This document shows positions 8,287 to 16,944 of a stretch of 64,000 bases of DNA, piece after piece. Position 1 is the first letter of the stretch, and each line of letters opens with the position of its first letter. Source of the DNA: Corynebacterium genitalium ATCC 33030 (GTDB lineage Bacteria > Actinomycetota > Actinomycetes > Mycobacteriales > Mycobacteriaceae); assembly GCF_000143825.1 (NCBI RefSeq), contig NZ_CM000961.1:1819448-1883447 (forward strand). Direction: 5' to 3'. The position numbers were made by a program, and so were the translations under genes. The notes under the pieces were generated by a model. The model did no database searches, was not told the origin of the DNA, and was given only the letters and a program-made list of their open reading frames with translations.

Positions 8287-9762
8287 TTAGTTGCCTGCGA
8301 GCTTCTCGCGCAGAGCCGCGAGCTGCTCGTCGGAGGCAAGCGAGCCACCCTGCTCAGCCTCACCAGCGGACGGAGCTGCCGGAGCTGCAGCATCGCCGGT
8401 GGAGCTGTAGTTGGACGGAGCTGCTGCCTCGCCGGATTCCTCAGCCTCGGCTGCAGCGGCGCGGTTGCGCTCGATCTGAGCAGTGTGAGCCTCGTGCAGG
8501 CGGGCAGCCTCGGCGTAGCGGGCCTCCCACTCCTGACGCTGCTCGTCGTAGCCTTCCATCCACTCGTTGGTCTCCGGGTCGAAGCCCTCCGGGAAGATGT
8601 AGTTGCCCTGCTCGTCGTAAGAGTCGGCCATGCCGTAGCGGGACGGGTCGAACTCCTCGATGTAGTCCTCGTCTGCCTGTTTGAGAGACAGGGAGATGCG
8701 GCGGCGTTCCAGGTCGATGTCGATGACCTTGACCATGACCTCCTGGCCCACCTCGACGACCTGATCCGGCACCTCGACGTGGCGCTGTGCCAGCTCGGAG
8801 ATGTGAACCAGGCCCTCGATGCCCTCTTCGACGCGGACGAATGCGCCGAACGGAACGAGCTTGGTGACCTTGCCCGGAACGATCTGGCCCACAGCGTGGG
8901 TGCGGGCGAAGACGCGCCACGGATCTTCTTGGGTCGCCTTCAGCGACAGGGAGACGCGCTCGCGGTCGAGATCGACGTCGAGCACCTCGACAGTGACCTC
9001 GTCGCCGACGGTGACAACCTCGGACGGGTGGTCGATGTGCTTCCAGGACAGCTCGGACACGTGGACCAGGCCGTCAACACCGCCGAGATCGACAAAGGCG
9101 CCGAAGTTGACGATGGAGGACACGACACCCTTGCGGACCTGGCCCTTCTCCAGCTGGTGGAGGAAGTCGGAGCGGACCGCGGACTGGGTCTCCTCCAGGT
9201 AAGCGCGGCGGGAGAGAACGACGTTGTTGCGGTGCTTGTCCAGCTCGATGATCTTCGCTTCGAGTTCCTGGCCGATGTAGGGGTCCAGGTCGCGGACGCG
9301 GCGCATTTCAACGAGGGATGCGGGCAGGAAGCCGCGCAGACCGATGTCGAGAATCAGGCCACCCTTGACCACCTCGATGACGGTACCGGTGACAGGCTGG
9401 TCGTTCTTCTGCAGCTCCTCAATGGTGCCCCAAGCGCGCTCGTACTGTGCACGCTTCTTGGACAGAAGAAGACGGCCTTCCTTGTCCTCCTTGGTCAGGA
9501 CCAGAGCGTCGATCTCATCGCCGATCTGAACGACCTCATCCGGGTCGATGTCGTGCTTGATGGAGAGCTCACGGCTCAGGATGACACCTTCGGTCTTGTA
9601 ACCGATGTCAAGGAGAACCTCGTCGTGGTCGACCTTGACCACGGTGCCGGTGACAATGTCACCATCGTTGAAGTACTTGATGGTGGCGTCAACTGCGGCA
9701 AGAAATTCCTCAGAGCTGCCAATGTCGTTGATGGCAACCTGCGGGGTAGTAGAAGTGGGCAT
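8287..9762 (-). CDS. rpsA: 30S ribosomal protein S1
   Basis: 491 residues from ATG 9762 (MPTSTTPQVAINDIGS). Four S1 RNA-binding repeats are visible, starting with GDIVTGTVVKVDHDEVLLDIG, QPVTGTVIEVVKGGLIL, GQVRKGVVSSIVNFGAFVDL and GQIVPGKVTKLVPFGAFVRV. An acidic, Ala/Glu/Ser-rich tail of about 130 residues without a fifth or sixth repeat follows, the normal actinobacterial layout. S1 helps mRNA bind the 30S subunit; in actinobacteria, with many leaderless mRNAs, its role differs from E. coli. It is a single-gene unit with its own terminator. The 5' region is long, but I see no riboswitch class in it. Confidence 0.97.
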   Translation of the reverse strand: MPTSTTPQVAINDIGSSEEFLAAVDATIKYFNDGDIVTGTVVKVDHDEVLLDIGYKTEGVILSRELSIKHDIDPDEVVQIGDEIDALVLTKEDKEGRLLLSKKRAQYERAWGTIEELQKNDQPVTGTVIEVVKGGLILDIGLRGFLPASLVEMRRVRDLDPYIGQELEAKIIELDKHRNNVVLSRRAYLEETQSAVRSDFLHQLEKGQVRKGVVSSIVNFGAFVDLGGVDGLVHVSELSWKHIDHPSEVVTVGDEVTVEVLDVDLDRERVSLSLKATQEDPWRVFARTHAVGQIVPGKVTKLVPFGAFVRVEEGIEGLVHISELAQRHVEVPDQVVEVGQEVMVKVIDIDLERRRISLSLKQADEDYIEEFDPSRYGMADSYDEQGNYIFPEGFDPETNEWMEGYDEQRQEWEARYAEAARLHEAHTAQIERNRAAAAEAEESGEAAAPSNYSSTGDAAAPAAPSAGEAEQGGSLASDEQLAALREKLAGN

Positions 9763-10121
9763 ATGTGTTAGTTGCTCCGAATATGGATAGGAGATAGCGG
9801 TTGGACATGAGCGCATCTCTCGAAAAAGCAGCTTATCGACGCCCCAAGAGAGGCCGGTCACGCTGGGATTTCGATCTCGCTCCCGCCGTGGGCGGCCCTC
9901 CTATTACGACCGGGGCCACGCGGGCAGCGTAGATACGCCTTGCCGAGATTAGTTCATTTGCCCAGCTCGAGCAAACTTTGATCTCGCGCGTCGCAGGTCA
10001 CTTTCCGGGCGAGTGGTGAAGAAATCTGTGGCGCGAATTCACCATTTTCACACCAATCTCTTTATCCTTAGACAGTCAACCAAATTTGATAGTGCCCGCA
10101 GGGCATATAGGTGGTGTTTTT
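9763..10121. other. Divergent intergenic region between rpsA and the YkvI-like gene
   Basis: 359 bp without a gene. It must hold both promoters. On the minus side the rpsA leader is GC-rich and contains a copy of the 11-mer (9831-9841). On the plus side an AT-rich stretch (about 10040-10105) with TTAGAC and TTTGATAGT is a plausible -35/-10 region for the downstream gene. I see no tRNA, riboswitch or small ORF with a good start. Confidence 0.5.
9831..9841 (-). repeat. Iterated 11-mer CGTCGATAAGC, intergenic copy in the rpsA leader
   Basis: Exact minus-strand copy, about 70 bp upstream of the rpsA start codon. It is the second of the two non-coding copies. Confidence 0.85.
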
Positions 10122-11453
10122 ATGTTGAAGCGCGGTATCGGTATCGGCTTCGCTTTCATCGGCGTCGTTGTGGGCGCCGGTTTCGCTTCCGGCATGGAGG
10201 CGTTCCAGTACTTCGTCTCGTACGGCGAGATGGGCATGTGGGGCATTGTCCTGGCCGGTGTGGTCATGGCTTTTGCCGCGGTGGCCTTCCTCGCTTTCGG
10301 TTCCTATTTCCAGGCGAACGAGCACACGCGTGTGTTCGGCGAAGTCTCGGACGGGCTTTCATCGAAGATCATGGACTGGTCGGCGATCGCCTGCATGTTC
10401 AGTGTGGGCTTCGTGATGTTCGCCGGTGCCGGTTCGAACCTTGAGCAAGCATACGGTTGGCCGATCTATGTCGGCGGTGTGGCCATGCTGGTCATCATGC
10501 TGCTGGTGGGCCGGCTGGATGTGGACAAGATCTCAGTGGTTCTGGGGCTAGTCACTCCACTGCTCATCATTTTCGTCCTGATCGCGTCGATTTGGACGTT
10601 CACGCATACGAGCGTGGACTTTGCGTCGCAAAGCGAATGGGCGCAGCAGAATGTGGAGGGCGCGACGGGCGCTCCCACGTGGTGGCTGGGCGCGCTGAAC
10701 CACACAGGCTTGAACGCGCTGTGCACGGTGTCCATGGCGATTGTGATCGGCGGCGACAACTTCGACAACAAGTCGGTCCGCATTGGCGGGATAGTCGCGG
10801 GCTTCCTGTACGCGGCGATGCTGGCTCTGCTCGTTGTCACGCTGTTCATGGAGGCCAAGGAGATCAACGGCGACGATCTGCCGCTGTTGACCGTGCTGTT
10901 CAACATCAACCCAGCACTCGGCCAGGTCATGACGTGGGTCATCTTCCTCATGGTGTTCAACACGTGCCTGGGCATGATCTACGCGCTGGCGAAGCGCGTG
11001 ACGCGCAACAACCCGGACAACTTCTACAAGGTTTACGTCGGCGCCTGCCTGGTCGGCTTCGTGCTGTCGTTCATCGGCTTCAAGCCACTGGTGGCCAACC
11101 TGTACCCGATCCTGGGTTACTTGGGCCTGTTCGTGATCGCGGTGTTGGTCTACCAGTACTTCCGTTACCGTGACCGCCTGGACCGCGAGGGCGAGCTGCG
11201 CACTGCCGCTGTCGATCTGGTGACCGACGAGGAGAATCTCGACCCGGACAGCGAGTTCGCGGACATGTCGCTCGACGAGCTGGCTGAGGAATCTATGCTT
11301 GATGACGAAGAATTCCAGAAAGCCCTCCAGTCCGAGGTCGAGGACGAAAACGATGAAGACACCAAAGACGCAGACAGTGCAGACGGTACAGACAGCGAGG
11401 GCTCTGACGCGGCCGCCGATTCCAGCACGGGTTCCGGCTCCACGAAGATCTAG
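10122..11453 (+). CDS. YkvI-family integral membrane transporter-like protein
   Basis: 443 residues from ATG 10122 (MLKRGIGIGFAFIGVVVGAG), preceded by an AGGTGG ribosome site. About eleven hydrophobic helices follow, with GAGFASGMEAFQYF near residue 18, the glycine-rich start typical of the LeuT-like APC superfamily; the family is related to YkvI proteins of unknown substrate. After the last helix (YQYFRYRDRLDRE) comes an acidic Asp/Glu/Ser-rich tail of about 85 residues, probably cytoplasmic. It has its own promoter region, faces away from rpsA, and converges on polA. The substrate is unknown. Confidence 0.8.
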   Translation: MLKRGIGIGFAFIGVVVGAGFASGMEAFQYFVSYGEMGMWGIVLAGVVMAFAAVAFLAFGSYFQANEHTRVFGEVSDGLSSKIMDWSAIACMFSVGFVMFAGAGSNLEQAYGWPIYVGGVAMLVIMLLVGRLDVDKISVVLGLVTPLLIIFVLIASIWTFTHTSVDFASQSEWAQQNVEGATGAPTWWLGALNHTGLNALCTVSMAIVIGGDNFDNKSVRIGGIVAGFLYAAMLALLVVTLFMEAKEINGDDLPLLTVLFNINPALGQVMTWVIFLMVFNTCLGMIYALAKRVTRNNPDNFYKVYVGACLVGFVLSFIGFKPLVANLYPILGYLGLFVIAVLVYQYFRYRDRLDREGELRTAAVDLVTDEENLDPDSEFADMSLDELAEESMLDDEEFQKALQSEVEDENDEDTKDADSADGTDSEGSDAAADSSTGSGSTKI

Positions 11454-11489
11454 GAAAATCTAGAGGGGCCTCCCCCCTGCCTTCCCTAT

Positions 11490-11530
11490 TAGCCCGGGTG
11501 CCGCGCGGAACAAGCGCCGGCCCCGGGCTA
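11490..11530. terminator. Bidirectional hairpin between the YkvI-like gene and polA
   Basis: Nine-base-pair perfect arms TAGCCCGGG (11490-11498) and CCCGGGCTA (11522-11530) enclose a 23-nt GC-rich loop. The 3' arm includes the polA stop codon. It sits between convergent genes and can serve both; there is no long U-tract. Confidence 0.6.
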
Positions 11531-14191
11531 ATGTGCTGCTTCGTCCCAGTTGGTGCCGGTTCCGGCGGAGACTTCCAGCGGGACGCGCAGTGTGATGGCG
11601 CGGTCCATTTCCTCCTCGACGATCGCTTGAACCTGCTCGAGCTCGCCGGGGGCGATTTCGACGACGAGTTCGTCGTGGACTTGGAGGAGGACGCGGGATT
11701 GGAAAGGTTGGTCGCGGGAGGCGTCGTTAAGCGCGGCGTCGACGCGGATCATGGCGACCTTGATGATGTCGGCCGCGGTGCCCTGAATGGGAGCATTGAG
11801 GGCGGCGCGTTCTGCGTTTTCGCGCGCGACACGGTTGTCGGAGGTGAGCTCCGGCAGGTAGCGGCGGCGGCCGAAGACGGTGGATGTGTAGCCGTCGCGG
11901 CGGGCTTGTTCAACAACCTCGTCGAGGTAGCGTTTCACGCCGCCGAAGCGCTGGAAGTAGGACTCCATGATTTTCTTCGCTTCGCCGGCGGGGATACCCA
12001 GCTGGTTGGACAGGCCATATGCGCTCAAGCCGTAGACGAGGCCGTAGCTCATGGCTTTGACGCGGCGGCGCAGCTCGGGGGTGACGTCGTCGATGGGCAC
12101 GTCGAAGACGCGGGAGCCGACGAAGTTGTGCAGGTCCTCCCCTTCCTTGTACGCCTCGATGAGGCCGGGATCTTCGGACAGGTGCGCCATGACGCGCATC
12201 TCGATCTGGGAGTAGTCCGCAGTGAGGAGGCATTCGTAGCCGTCACCCACGGTGAAGGCGGAGCGGATGCGGCGGCCGGCCTCGGTGCGCACGGGGATGT
12301 TCTGCAGATTCGGCTCGGTGGAGCTGAGGCGCCCAGTGGATGCGACAGTCTGGTTGAAGGTGGTGTGGATGCGGCCGTCGTCGTGGACGGTCTTGATCAG
12401 GCCTTCAATGGTGGACTTGAGCTTCTGCCATTCGCGGTGCGCGAGTAGCTGATCCAAGAACGGGTGCGGGTTCTTTGCGGCGAGCGTCTCGATCTCCTTG
12501 GCGGCGGTGGAATAGCCGGTCTTGGTCTTCTTCGTCTTGGGCAGCTCGAGTTTGTCGAAGAGGACGACGGAGAGCTGCTTGGGGGACGAGAGGTTCAGGT
12601 CGGGTTCGTCGACAAGCGAACGTGCTGTGTCTTCGGCGTCGGTGACTTTCTGCGCGATCTCTTTCAGCTGCTCTTCGAGGACGTCCATGTCGACGGCGAT
12701 TCCGGTGTCCTCCATCTCAGCGAGGATGGTCACTAGCGGCAATTCGAGATCGGCGTACAGCTCGTAAGAATTGATCGCGCGCAAGTCCTCGGTGAGCTTT
12801 TCCGCGAGCTCCAGGATCGCCGCGGCCGAGTCCACAAGCGTTGTGTCCTCATCAAGCAGGCTCAGCTGGTCGCTGCCCGTAGTGAGCTGGCGTTGCAGGT
12901 GACGCTGGTACACGTCGCCGAGATCATACGTACGCTGGCCAGGGCGCAGCAGGTACGCCGCAATCGCTGTGTCGTGCGCAATGCCGCGCAAAGTGATCCC
13001 GCGGCCGCGCAGCATGTGGAACGTCTCCTTCGCGCTGTGCAGGTACTTCGGTGCGGCCGACTCGAGCCACGTCTGCAACGCGGACTCCTCCCCCGGGCTT
13101 AATTCCGCTAGCTGCTTGCTCACAGCGTGCCGCTGCTTGTCGACGATTCCCACCGCCACAGCATCCCCCGCCGCCGGCGCCCCATGACCCGTGACGAACA
13201 CGGCGAGACCCTGGCCCTTATGTGCGGACAACCACTCGTCAAGCGGGCCGTCGTCCACCGTGACCTCGCTGAGCTGAACGGTCTCCGGCTCCGGCGCACT
13301 GCCGTCCGTCGGCACAGCTGCCAAAACGCGCTCGCGGAGGTTGACGCCGAACTCGAGATCATCGAAATCCTTCGCCACTGCACCGACATCTGCCGGTTTG
13401 AGCTCCAGATCATCCGGGCCGACAGGCAGTACGAGATCGGTGACCATCTGGGTCAGTTCGCGGTTGAGCTTGACCTGCTCGATACGCTCACGAAAAGCAT
13501 CGCCAGCTTTGCCCTTAATGGAGTCGGCGTTGGCGATAAGGGCCTCCAAGTCCCCGTTTTCCACGATCCACTTGGTGGCGGTCTTCTCCCCCACGCCCGG
13601 GATGTTAGGCAGGTTGTCCGAGGGGTCGCCACGCAACGCCGCGAAATCCGGGTACTGGGCCGGTGTGAGACCGTATTTGTTCTCCACTTCCTCCGGGGTG
13701 AAACGGGTCAGGGTGGATACACCGCGGGTCGGATACAAAACGGTGACGTCGTCGTTGACCAGCTGGATGTAGTCGCGGTCGCCGGTGACAATGACCACCT
13801 CGTATTCATCCTGCGCTTGCGTGGTCAGTGTGGCCAAGATGTCGTCGGCCTCGTAGTTGTCTTTTGTCAACGTGACGATGCCCAAGCTGCCCAGCACATC
13901 CTGGATGATCGGAACTTGCCCCTTGAATTCCTCCGGGGCGGCTTCGCGCTGGGCTTTGTACTCCGGGAATTTCTCTGTGCGGAAGGTCTTGCGCCCCACG
14001 TCGAAGGCGACGGCAGCATGCGTCGGCTGCTCCTCGGAGAGGATGTTCGCGAACATGGACAGAAAGCCATACACCGCGTTCGTGTTCTGCCCGCCGGAGG
14101 TGGAGAAGTTCTCGGCCGGCAAGGCGTAGAAGGCGCGGAAGGCCATGGAGTGGCCGTCGATAAGCAAAAGGCGTTTCTTGTTCGCAGTCAC
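11528..14191 (-). CDS. polA: DNA polymerase I
   Basis: 887 residues. An N-terminal 5'-3' exonuclease domain (residues 1 to about 300, with LLLIDGHSMAFRAFYA and GDRDYIQLV) is followed by an exonuclease-like middle domain and the C-terminal polymerase domain with motif A DYSQIEMRV, motif B RRRVKAMSYGLVYG and motif C QVHDELV. The middle domain lacks the FDTET-type carboxylates of E. coli proofreading, as in other actinobacterial PolA, so it is probably not a proofreader. Translation starts at GTG 14191, eight nt after a TAAAGT box, so it is probably leaderless. It fills gaps during repair and Okazaki-fragment processing. Confidence 0.97.
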   Translation of the reverse strand: MTANKKRLLLIDGHSMAFRAFYALPAENFSTSGGQNTNAVYGFLSMFANILSEEQPTHAAVAFDVGRKTFRTEKFPEYKAQREAAPEEFKGQVPIIQDVLGSLGIVTLTKDNYEADDILATLTTQAQDEYEVVIVTGDRDYIQLVNDDVTVLYPTRGVSTLTRFTPEEVENKYGLTPAQYPDFAALRGDPSDNLPNIPGVGEKTATKWIVENGDLEALIANADSIKGKAGDAFRERIEQVKLNRELTQMVTDLVLPVGPDDLELKPADVGAVAKDFDDLEFGVNLRERVLAAVPTDGSAPEPETVQLSEVTVDDGPLDEWLSAHKGQGLAVFVTGHGAPAAGDAVAVGIVDKQRHAVSKQLAELSPGEESALQTWLESAAPKYLHSAKETFHMLRGRGITLRGIAHDTAIAAYLLRPGQRTYDLGDVYQRHLQRQLTTGSDQLSLLDEDTTLVDSAAAILELAEKLTEDLRAINSYELYADLELPLVTILAEMEDTGIAVDMDVLEEQLKEIAQKVTDAEDTARSLVDEPDLNLSSPKQLSVVLFDKLELPKTKKTKTGYSTAAKEIETLAAKNPHPFLDQLLAHREWQKLKSTIEGLIKTVHDDGRIHTTFNQTVASTGRLSSTEPNLQNIPVRTEAGRRIRSAFTVGDGYECLLTADYSQIEMRVMAHLSEDPGLIEAYKEGEDLHNFVGSRVFDVPIDDVTPELRRRVKAMSYGLVYGLSAYGLSNQLGIPAGEAKKIMESYFQRFGGVKRYLDEVVEQARRDGYTSTVFGRRRYLPELTSDNRVARENAERAALNAPIQGTAADIIKVAMIRVDAALNDASRDQPFQSRVLLQVHDELVVEIAPGELEQVQAIVEEEMDRAITLRVPLEVSAGTGTNWDEAAH

Positions 14192-14199
14192 AAGGCACC

Positions 14200-14205
14200 A
14201 CTTTA
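14200..14205 (-). promoter_or_regulatory. -10 box TAAAGT of polA, leaderless GTG start
   Basis: On the minus strand TAAAGT is followed by 8 nt and then GTG 14191, with no ribosome site between them. Confidence 0.55.
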
Positions 14206-14395
14206 CCGAGTGGCCCGGACACCTCCCCGCGCCCGGAATACTACTGGCCGGTTTCCGGAATACCGCTCACGTAAACCTGCAGGTCAAAAGCATCGTCTTT
14301 GGTTTATCTCCTCCAGCAGTCTTCTAGTTTTGCCACTTGCTCGAACTTCCAGCCCGATGCGCGCGTTTCACCCATGACGGAGAAAGGAGCAACGC

Positions 14396-14935
14396 TTGGA
14401 GACGCGAAACGTATGGCCATACCCGGACTTGCCGCCATCGAAGAACAAAAGCATCTCGATCGAACTAGCGCCCGATTCTTCGGCCATGGTGGTGACAACG
14501 ACAGCGTCTCCAACAACCCCAACGATCGAACGGATCAGGACGATCTACATCTGGTTAGGGTGCGCCGGGTGTCTCGCGAGCATGCTCATCCCCTTCGCGC
14601 TGCTGGGACTGATCGGTTACCTCTTCAGTGAGCCCCGGGACCCCGCACTTCTCATGCTTTGGGTTTTTCTCATCGCTCCAGCGCTGATTTTCGTAGTGAT
14701 GTACGTCCTGCACAAGAGGATTCCTCCTGACGCGCCATACGAGGTCGGGAGTATTCCGCTTTCCTTGTTAGACCCCGGGCTTGACCGCATCACCCCGGAA
14801 GTGATCAACAAAGCCAACAGGCTGGGTGGGTCTCACCGTCAAACCCTTCTCCAGGAAGCTCTTGATGCCCTCGAGCGGGAAGGCGCTGAGGCATTTGTCT
14901 CCGCAGTCAACGACATCGACGAAGACCCCGACTAA
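14396..14935 (+). CDS. Hypothetical two-helix membrane protein
   Basis: 179 residues from TTG 14396, chosen because GAAAGGAGC lies 5-13 nt before it; the next ATG (14486) has no such site. Two hydrophobic helices (about residues 50-75 and 83-105) are separated by a short loop with SEPRDPAL, then a soluble C-terminal half ends in a helix-rich acidic segment (RQTLLQEALDALEREG). I do not recognise a family. It lies between polA (divergent) and tRNA-Leu. GC usage matches the neighbours, so it is probably a lineage-specific native gene. Confidence 0.7.
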   Translation: METRNVWPYPDLPPSKNKSISIELAPDSSAMVVTTTASPTTPTIERIRTIYIWLGCAGCLASMLIPFALLGLIGYLFSEPRDPALLMLWVFLIAPALIFVVMYVLHKRIPPDAPYEVGSIPLSLLDPGLDRITPEVINKANRLGGSHRQTLLQEALDALEREGAEAFVSAVNDIDEDPD

Positions 14936-14990
14936 AGGCGCAGCTTTCTTGCTGGTCTAGACCTCATTTCGTCCGTGAAACACGCTGCGC

Positions 14991-14996
14991 TATTCT
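14991..14996 (+). promoter_or_regulatory. -10 box TATTCT of tRNA-Leu
   Basis: TATTCT ends 10 nt before the mature tRNA 5' end, giving a very short 5' leader. Confidence 0.5.
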
Positions 14997-15006
14997 TATT
15001 CAGCAA

Positions 15007-15083
15007 GCCCCAGTAGCCCAATTGGCAGAGGCAACGGATTCAAAACCCGTCCAGTGTGAGTTCGAGTCTCACCTGGGGCACCA
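15007..15083 (+). tRNA. tRNA-Leu (anticodon CAA), CCA encoded
   Basis: The acceptor arms GCCCCAG and CTGGGGC pair over 7 bp, followed by discriminator A and encoded CCA. The anticodon loop TTCAAAA gives anticodon CAA (UUG codons). The T arm is GTGAG-TTCGAGT-CTCAC. The variable loop is only about 5 nt, so this is a class I shape, unlike the long-arm class II normally expected for tRNA-Leu. The anticodon stem closes with an A-C mismatch. The amino-acid identity rests on the anticodon alone. Confidence 0.85.
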
Positions 15084-15126
15084 CTACTTTCTCCGATTTC
15101 CTGCCGGTTTGGCGTAACGGGGGTAT

Positions 15127-15142
15127 TGTGACCTAAGTCACC
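15127..15142 (+). promoter_or_regulatory. GlxR/CRP-like operator
   Basis: TGTGACCTAAGTCACC matches the corynebacterial GlxR consensus TGTGANNTANNTCACA at 11 of 12 defined positions. It lies 20 bp before the start of the 34-residue membrane peptide gene and 44 bp after the tRNA. It would place that gene under the cAMP-responsive global regulator; position suggests repression or a role at the core promoter. Confidence 0.6.
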
Positions 15143-15162
15143 CGTCTAGGAAAGGAAAAGCT

Positions 15163-15267
15163 GTGTTTGGTTTCTCTTTAATCACCATTATCGTTGCTGT
15201 TATCGCCCTAATCGTCGGAATCGTCTTGGGCATCGCCATCGGCAAGAACAACAACCCCCGGGTTTAG
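15163..15267 (+). CDS. 34-residue single-helix membrane peptide
   Basis: GTG 15163 is preceded by AGGAAAGGAAAAG and opens a frame to TAG 15265-15267. The product begins VFGFSLITIIVAVIALIVG, one long hydrophobic helix rich in Ile and Val with a GxxxG-like pattern, and ends in a basic/polar tail GKNNNPRV. This resembles bacterial small transmembrane regulators or type I toxin-like peptides in build, but no antitoxin RNA can be shown. The GlxR-like site, good ribosome site and clean stop support it being real. Confidence 0.6.
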   Translation: MFGFSLITIIVAVIALIVGIVLGIAIGKNNNPRV

Positions 15268-15277
15268 AACCAAGACC

Positions 15278-15766
15278 CTAGCGGCGGAGTTGGCGTACCA
15301 TGACGCCGTTAACTCCGGATCCGGGGACGTCCTTAAACCCCTCCGAGAGGTAGAGCTGCCGGGCAAAATTTCCCTCTTCAACGGACAAGCTGACCGCATC
15401 GATTGCTCGCTGCGAGGAAGCGTCAAGAAGCTCCCGCAGAAGCTGACGGCCAAGCCCTTGGCCGCGCGCATTGGGATGAACCCACAGGCTCAACTCGGGG
15501 ATATCCGCATCAACGTACCCGAACCCCGGGTTCTCAGCTGGCAGGAAAAACACCCACGCGACGCCCACAGCCCGACCATCCCTCTCCGCTACAATCCCGA
15601 TGTCCCCGCGCTCAGGATCAAACTCGAGGCAATGAGCTAACGCTTCGGTCTCCCTGACCTGATCAAGGGTGAAACGATCACCGTTCCAATTCACGTTCCC
15701 GAGCGTGGCCTGCCCCAGTAATACGCGGTCGCCGTCTGACAGCGGCCGGAATACTGCGTCGATCAT
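15278..15766 (-). CDS. GNAT-family N-acetyltransferase
   Basis: 162 residues from ATG 15766 (MIDAVFRPLSDGDRV). The acetyl-CoA binding motif A is clear: LSLWVHPNARGQGLGRQLLR, with the Q/R-x-x-G-x-G/A signature at about residues 104-111. Motif B follows (SVEEGNFARQLYLSEGF). The family acetylates small-molecule amines or protein N-termini; the substrate is not predictable. It is convergent with the small membrane peptide gene, with only 10 bp between the stops. A single domain of normal GNAT length. Confidence 0.88.
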   Translation of the reverse strand: MIDAVFRPLSDGDRVLLGQATLGNVNWNGDRFTLDQVRETEALAHCLEFDPERGDIGIVAERDGRAVGVAWVFFLPAENPGFGYVDADIPELSLWVHPNARGQGLGRQLLRELLDASSQRAIDAVSLSVEEGNFARQLYLSEGFKDVPGSGVNGVMVRQLRR

Positions 15767-15797
15767 GGTTCTCTTTCTACTGCGCGGGGCCTTAGTC

Positions 15798-16055
15798 TTG
15801 CCGCATGACCTGTCCGTGGCGCCAGATAGCCTGCACCAAGCGAATATTTCCGGAGGGGCACCGTACGGTTTCGAACTTCCCGCTCCCACGGTTGAAGGCA
15901 CATTCGTGAACGAGGACGCGCACGCAGAACCCATCCACGAGCCCTTCGTCGACTATCTCAACCGCGTGTTCCGGTCCGGCGGTTTTCCAGGCCAGCGCGT
16001 TTCCGCCCCCGATGGCTTTCGGGAAAAGTTTTCCGCCGGCCTGATGAGGCTGTAG
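15798..16055 (+). CDS. Hypothetical protein, possibly a truncated gene
   Basis: An 85-codon frame from TTG 15798 to TAG 16055 has strongly GC-biased third positions and a protein-like composition (SGGAPYGFELPAPTVEGTF, EPFVDYLNRVFRSGG). No good ribosome site precedes TTG 15798, GTG 15816 or the in-frame ATG at 15765. It fills the gap between the divergent GNAT gene and EamA. Either it is a small native gene with a weak start or the 3' part of a decayed one. I do not recognise the family. Confidence 0.45.
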   Translation: MPHDLSVAPDSLHQANISGGAPYGFELPAPTVEGTFVNEDAHAEPIHEPFVDYLNRVFRSGGFPGQRVSAPDGFREKFSAGLMRL

Positions 16056-16060
16056 ACCGA

Positions 16061-16942
16061 TTAGAAAGGCTCGGGCTTTGTCTCGTTCTTCGGAGCCGAC
16101 TGCCAGGTAATGGCCGCGCCCGCAACGGTCACCATCGCAATGCCGATGACCATGCGCGCGGTGAGTTGGTCACCGGCGAAGAGCCATCCGAGCAGAGAAC
16201 CAAGCACAGGATCAAGAGCAAAAAGCGTGCCGACGACCTGTGCCGAGGAGAACTTCGCCGCCAATGTGTCCGCAATGTACGGAATGACCACTCCCACAAC
16301 TGCGGCAATGGTGAGGATCAGCCATGCGCGCTTATCGACGTTTCCAAGCGACGGCGCAACCAGTGGGAAGGTGAGAATCGCGGCGACTGCTACGGAGATT
16401 GCTAAGTCCCCAAGCCCGCCTTCGGTTTTTCCAACGCGTTCAGCGAACACAGTGTAGGCAGCAAAGAAGCCTCCCCCAATGAGACCGAATGTGATCCCGA
16501 GCGGGTCCAGACCTGAGGAAGGGCCCGTGATGAGCACGATCCCTGCAAACGCCACGAGAGCCCATACCCTGCCCTGCCAGAACTTGATCCCAAAAAACGA
16601 CACTAAGCACGGCCCGAGGAAGTCCAATGTGACCGCGACGCCCAACGGGATACGGGCGACCGCAGCAAAGAAGAATTGGTTCATTGCCGCCATGGCCGCA
16701 CCGTAGATGACGGCATTGATCCATCGTTCGCGGCTGAGCTTGGTGAGCCTTGGCCGGAAGATGACGAACAGGAACGCCGCAGAGAGGGCAAGACGAAGCG
16801 TCGACACAGCCACCGTGCCAAGCTGAGCAAACAACGTCGAGGAAATGACGGACGATGATTGGTTCCCCAACGATCCGATGAGGATGAGGATCACTGGGCG
16901 CAGCGGCGATACGGCGCTGCCCTCTTGTGCACTAGCAGGCAT
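16061..16942 (-). CDS. EamA/DMT-family transporter (RhtA-like amino acid exporter)
   Basis: 293 residues with about ten hydrophobic helices arranged as two EamA repeats, the second starting near GLIGGGFFAAYTVFAERVG. Family motifs include LRLALSAAFL in helix 2 and FALDPVLGSLLGWLFAGD near the C-terminus, which resembles the threonine/homoserine exporter RhtA more than sugar transporters. Likely role: drug/metabolite or amino-acid export across the inner membrane. It is the last gene of the run YdhK-macrodomain-EamA, with 2 bp between it and the macrodomain gene. Confidence 0.88.
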   Translation of the reverse strand: MPASAQEGSAVSPLRPVILILIGSLGNQSSSVISSTLFAQLGTVAVSTLRLALSAAFLFVIFRPRLTKLSRERWINAVIYGAAMAAMNQFFFAAVARIPLGVAVTLDFLGPCLVSFFGIKFWQGRVWALVAFAGIVLITGPSSGLDPLGITFGLIGGGFFAAYTVFAERVGKTEGGLGDLAISVAVAAILTFPLVAPSLGNVDKRAWLILTIAAVVGVVIPYIADTLAAKFSSAQVVGTLFALDPVLGSLLGWLFAGDQLTARMVIGIAMVTVAGAAITWQSAPKNETKPEPF

Positions 16943-16944
16943 TG

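Noticed and set aside
8485..9771. 428-codon plus-strand frame opposite rpsA
   Set aside because: Translation is repetitive Asp/Leu/Val typical of the complement of S1 repeats; no ribosome site.
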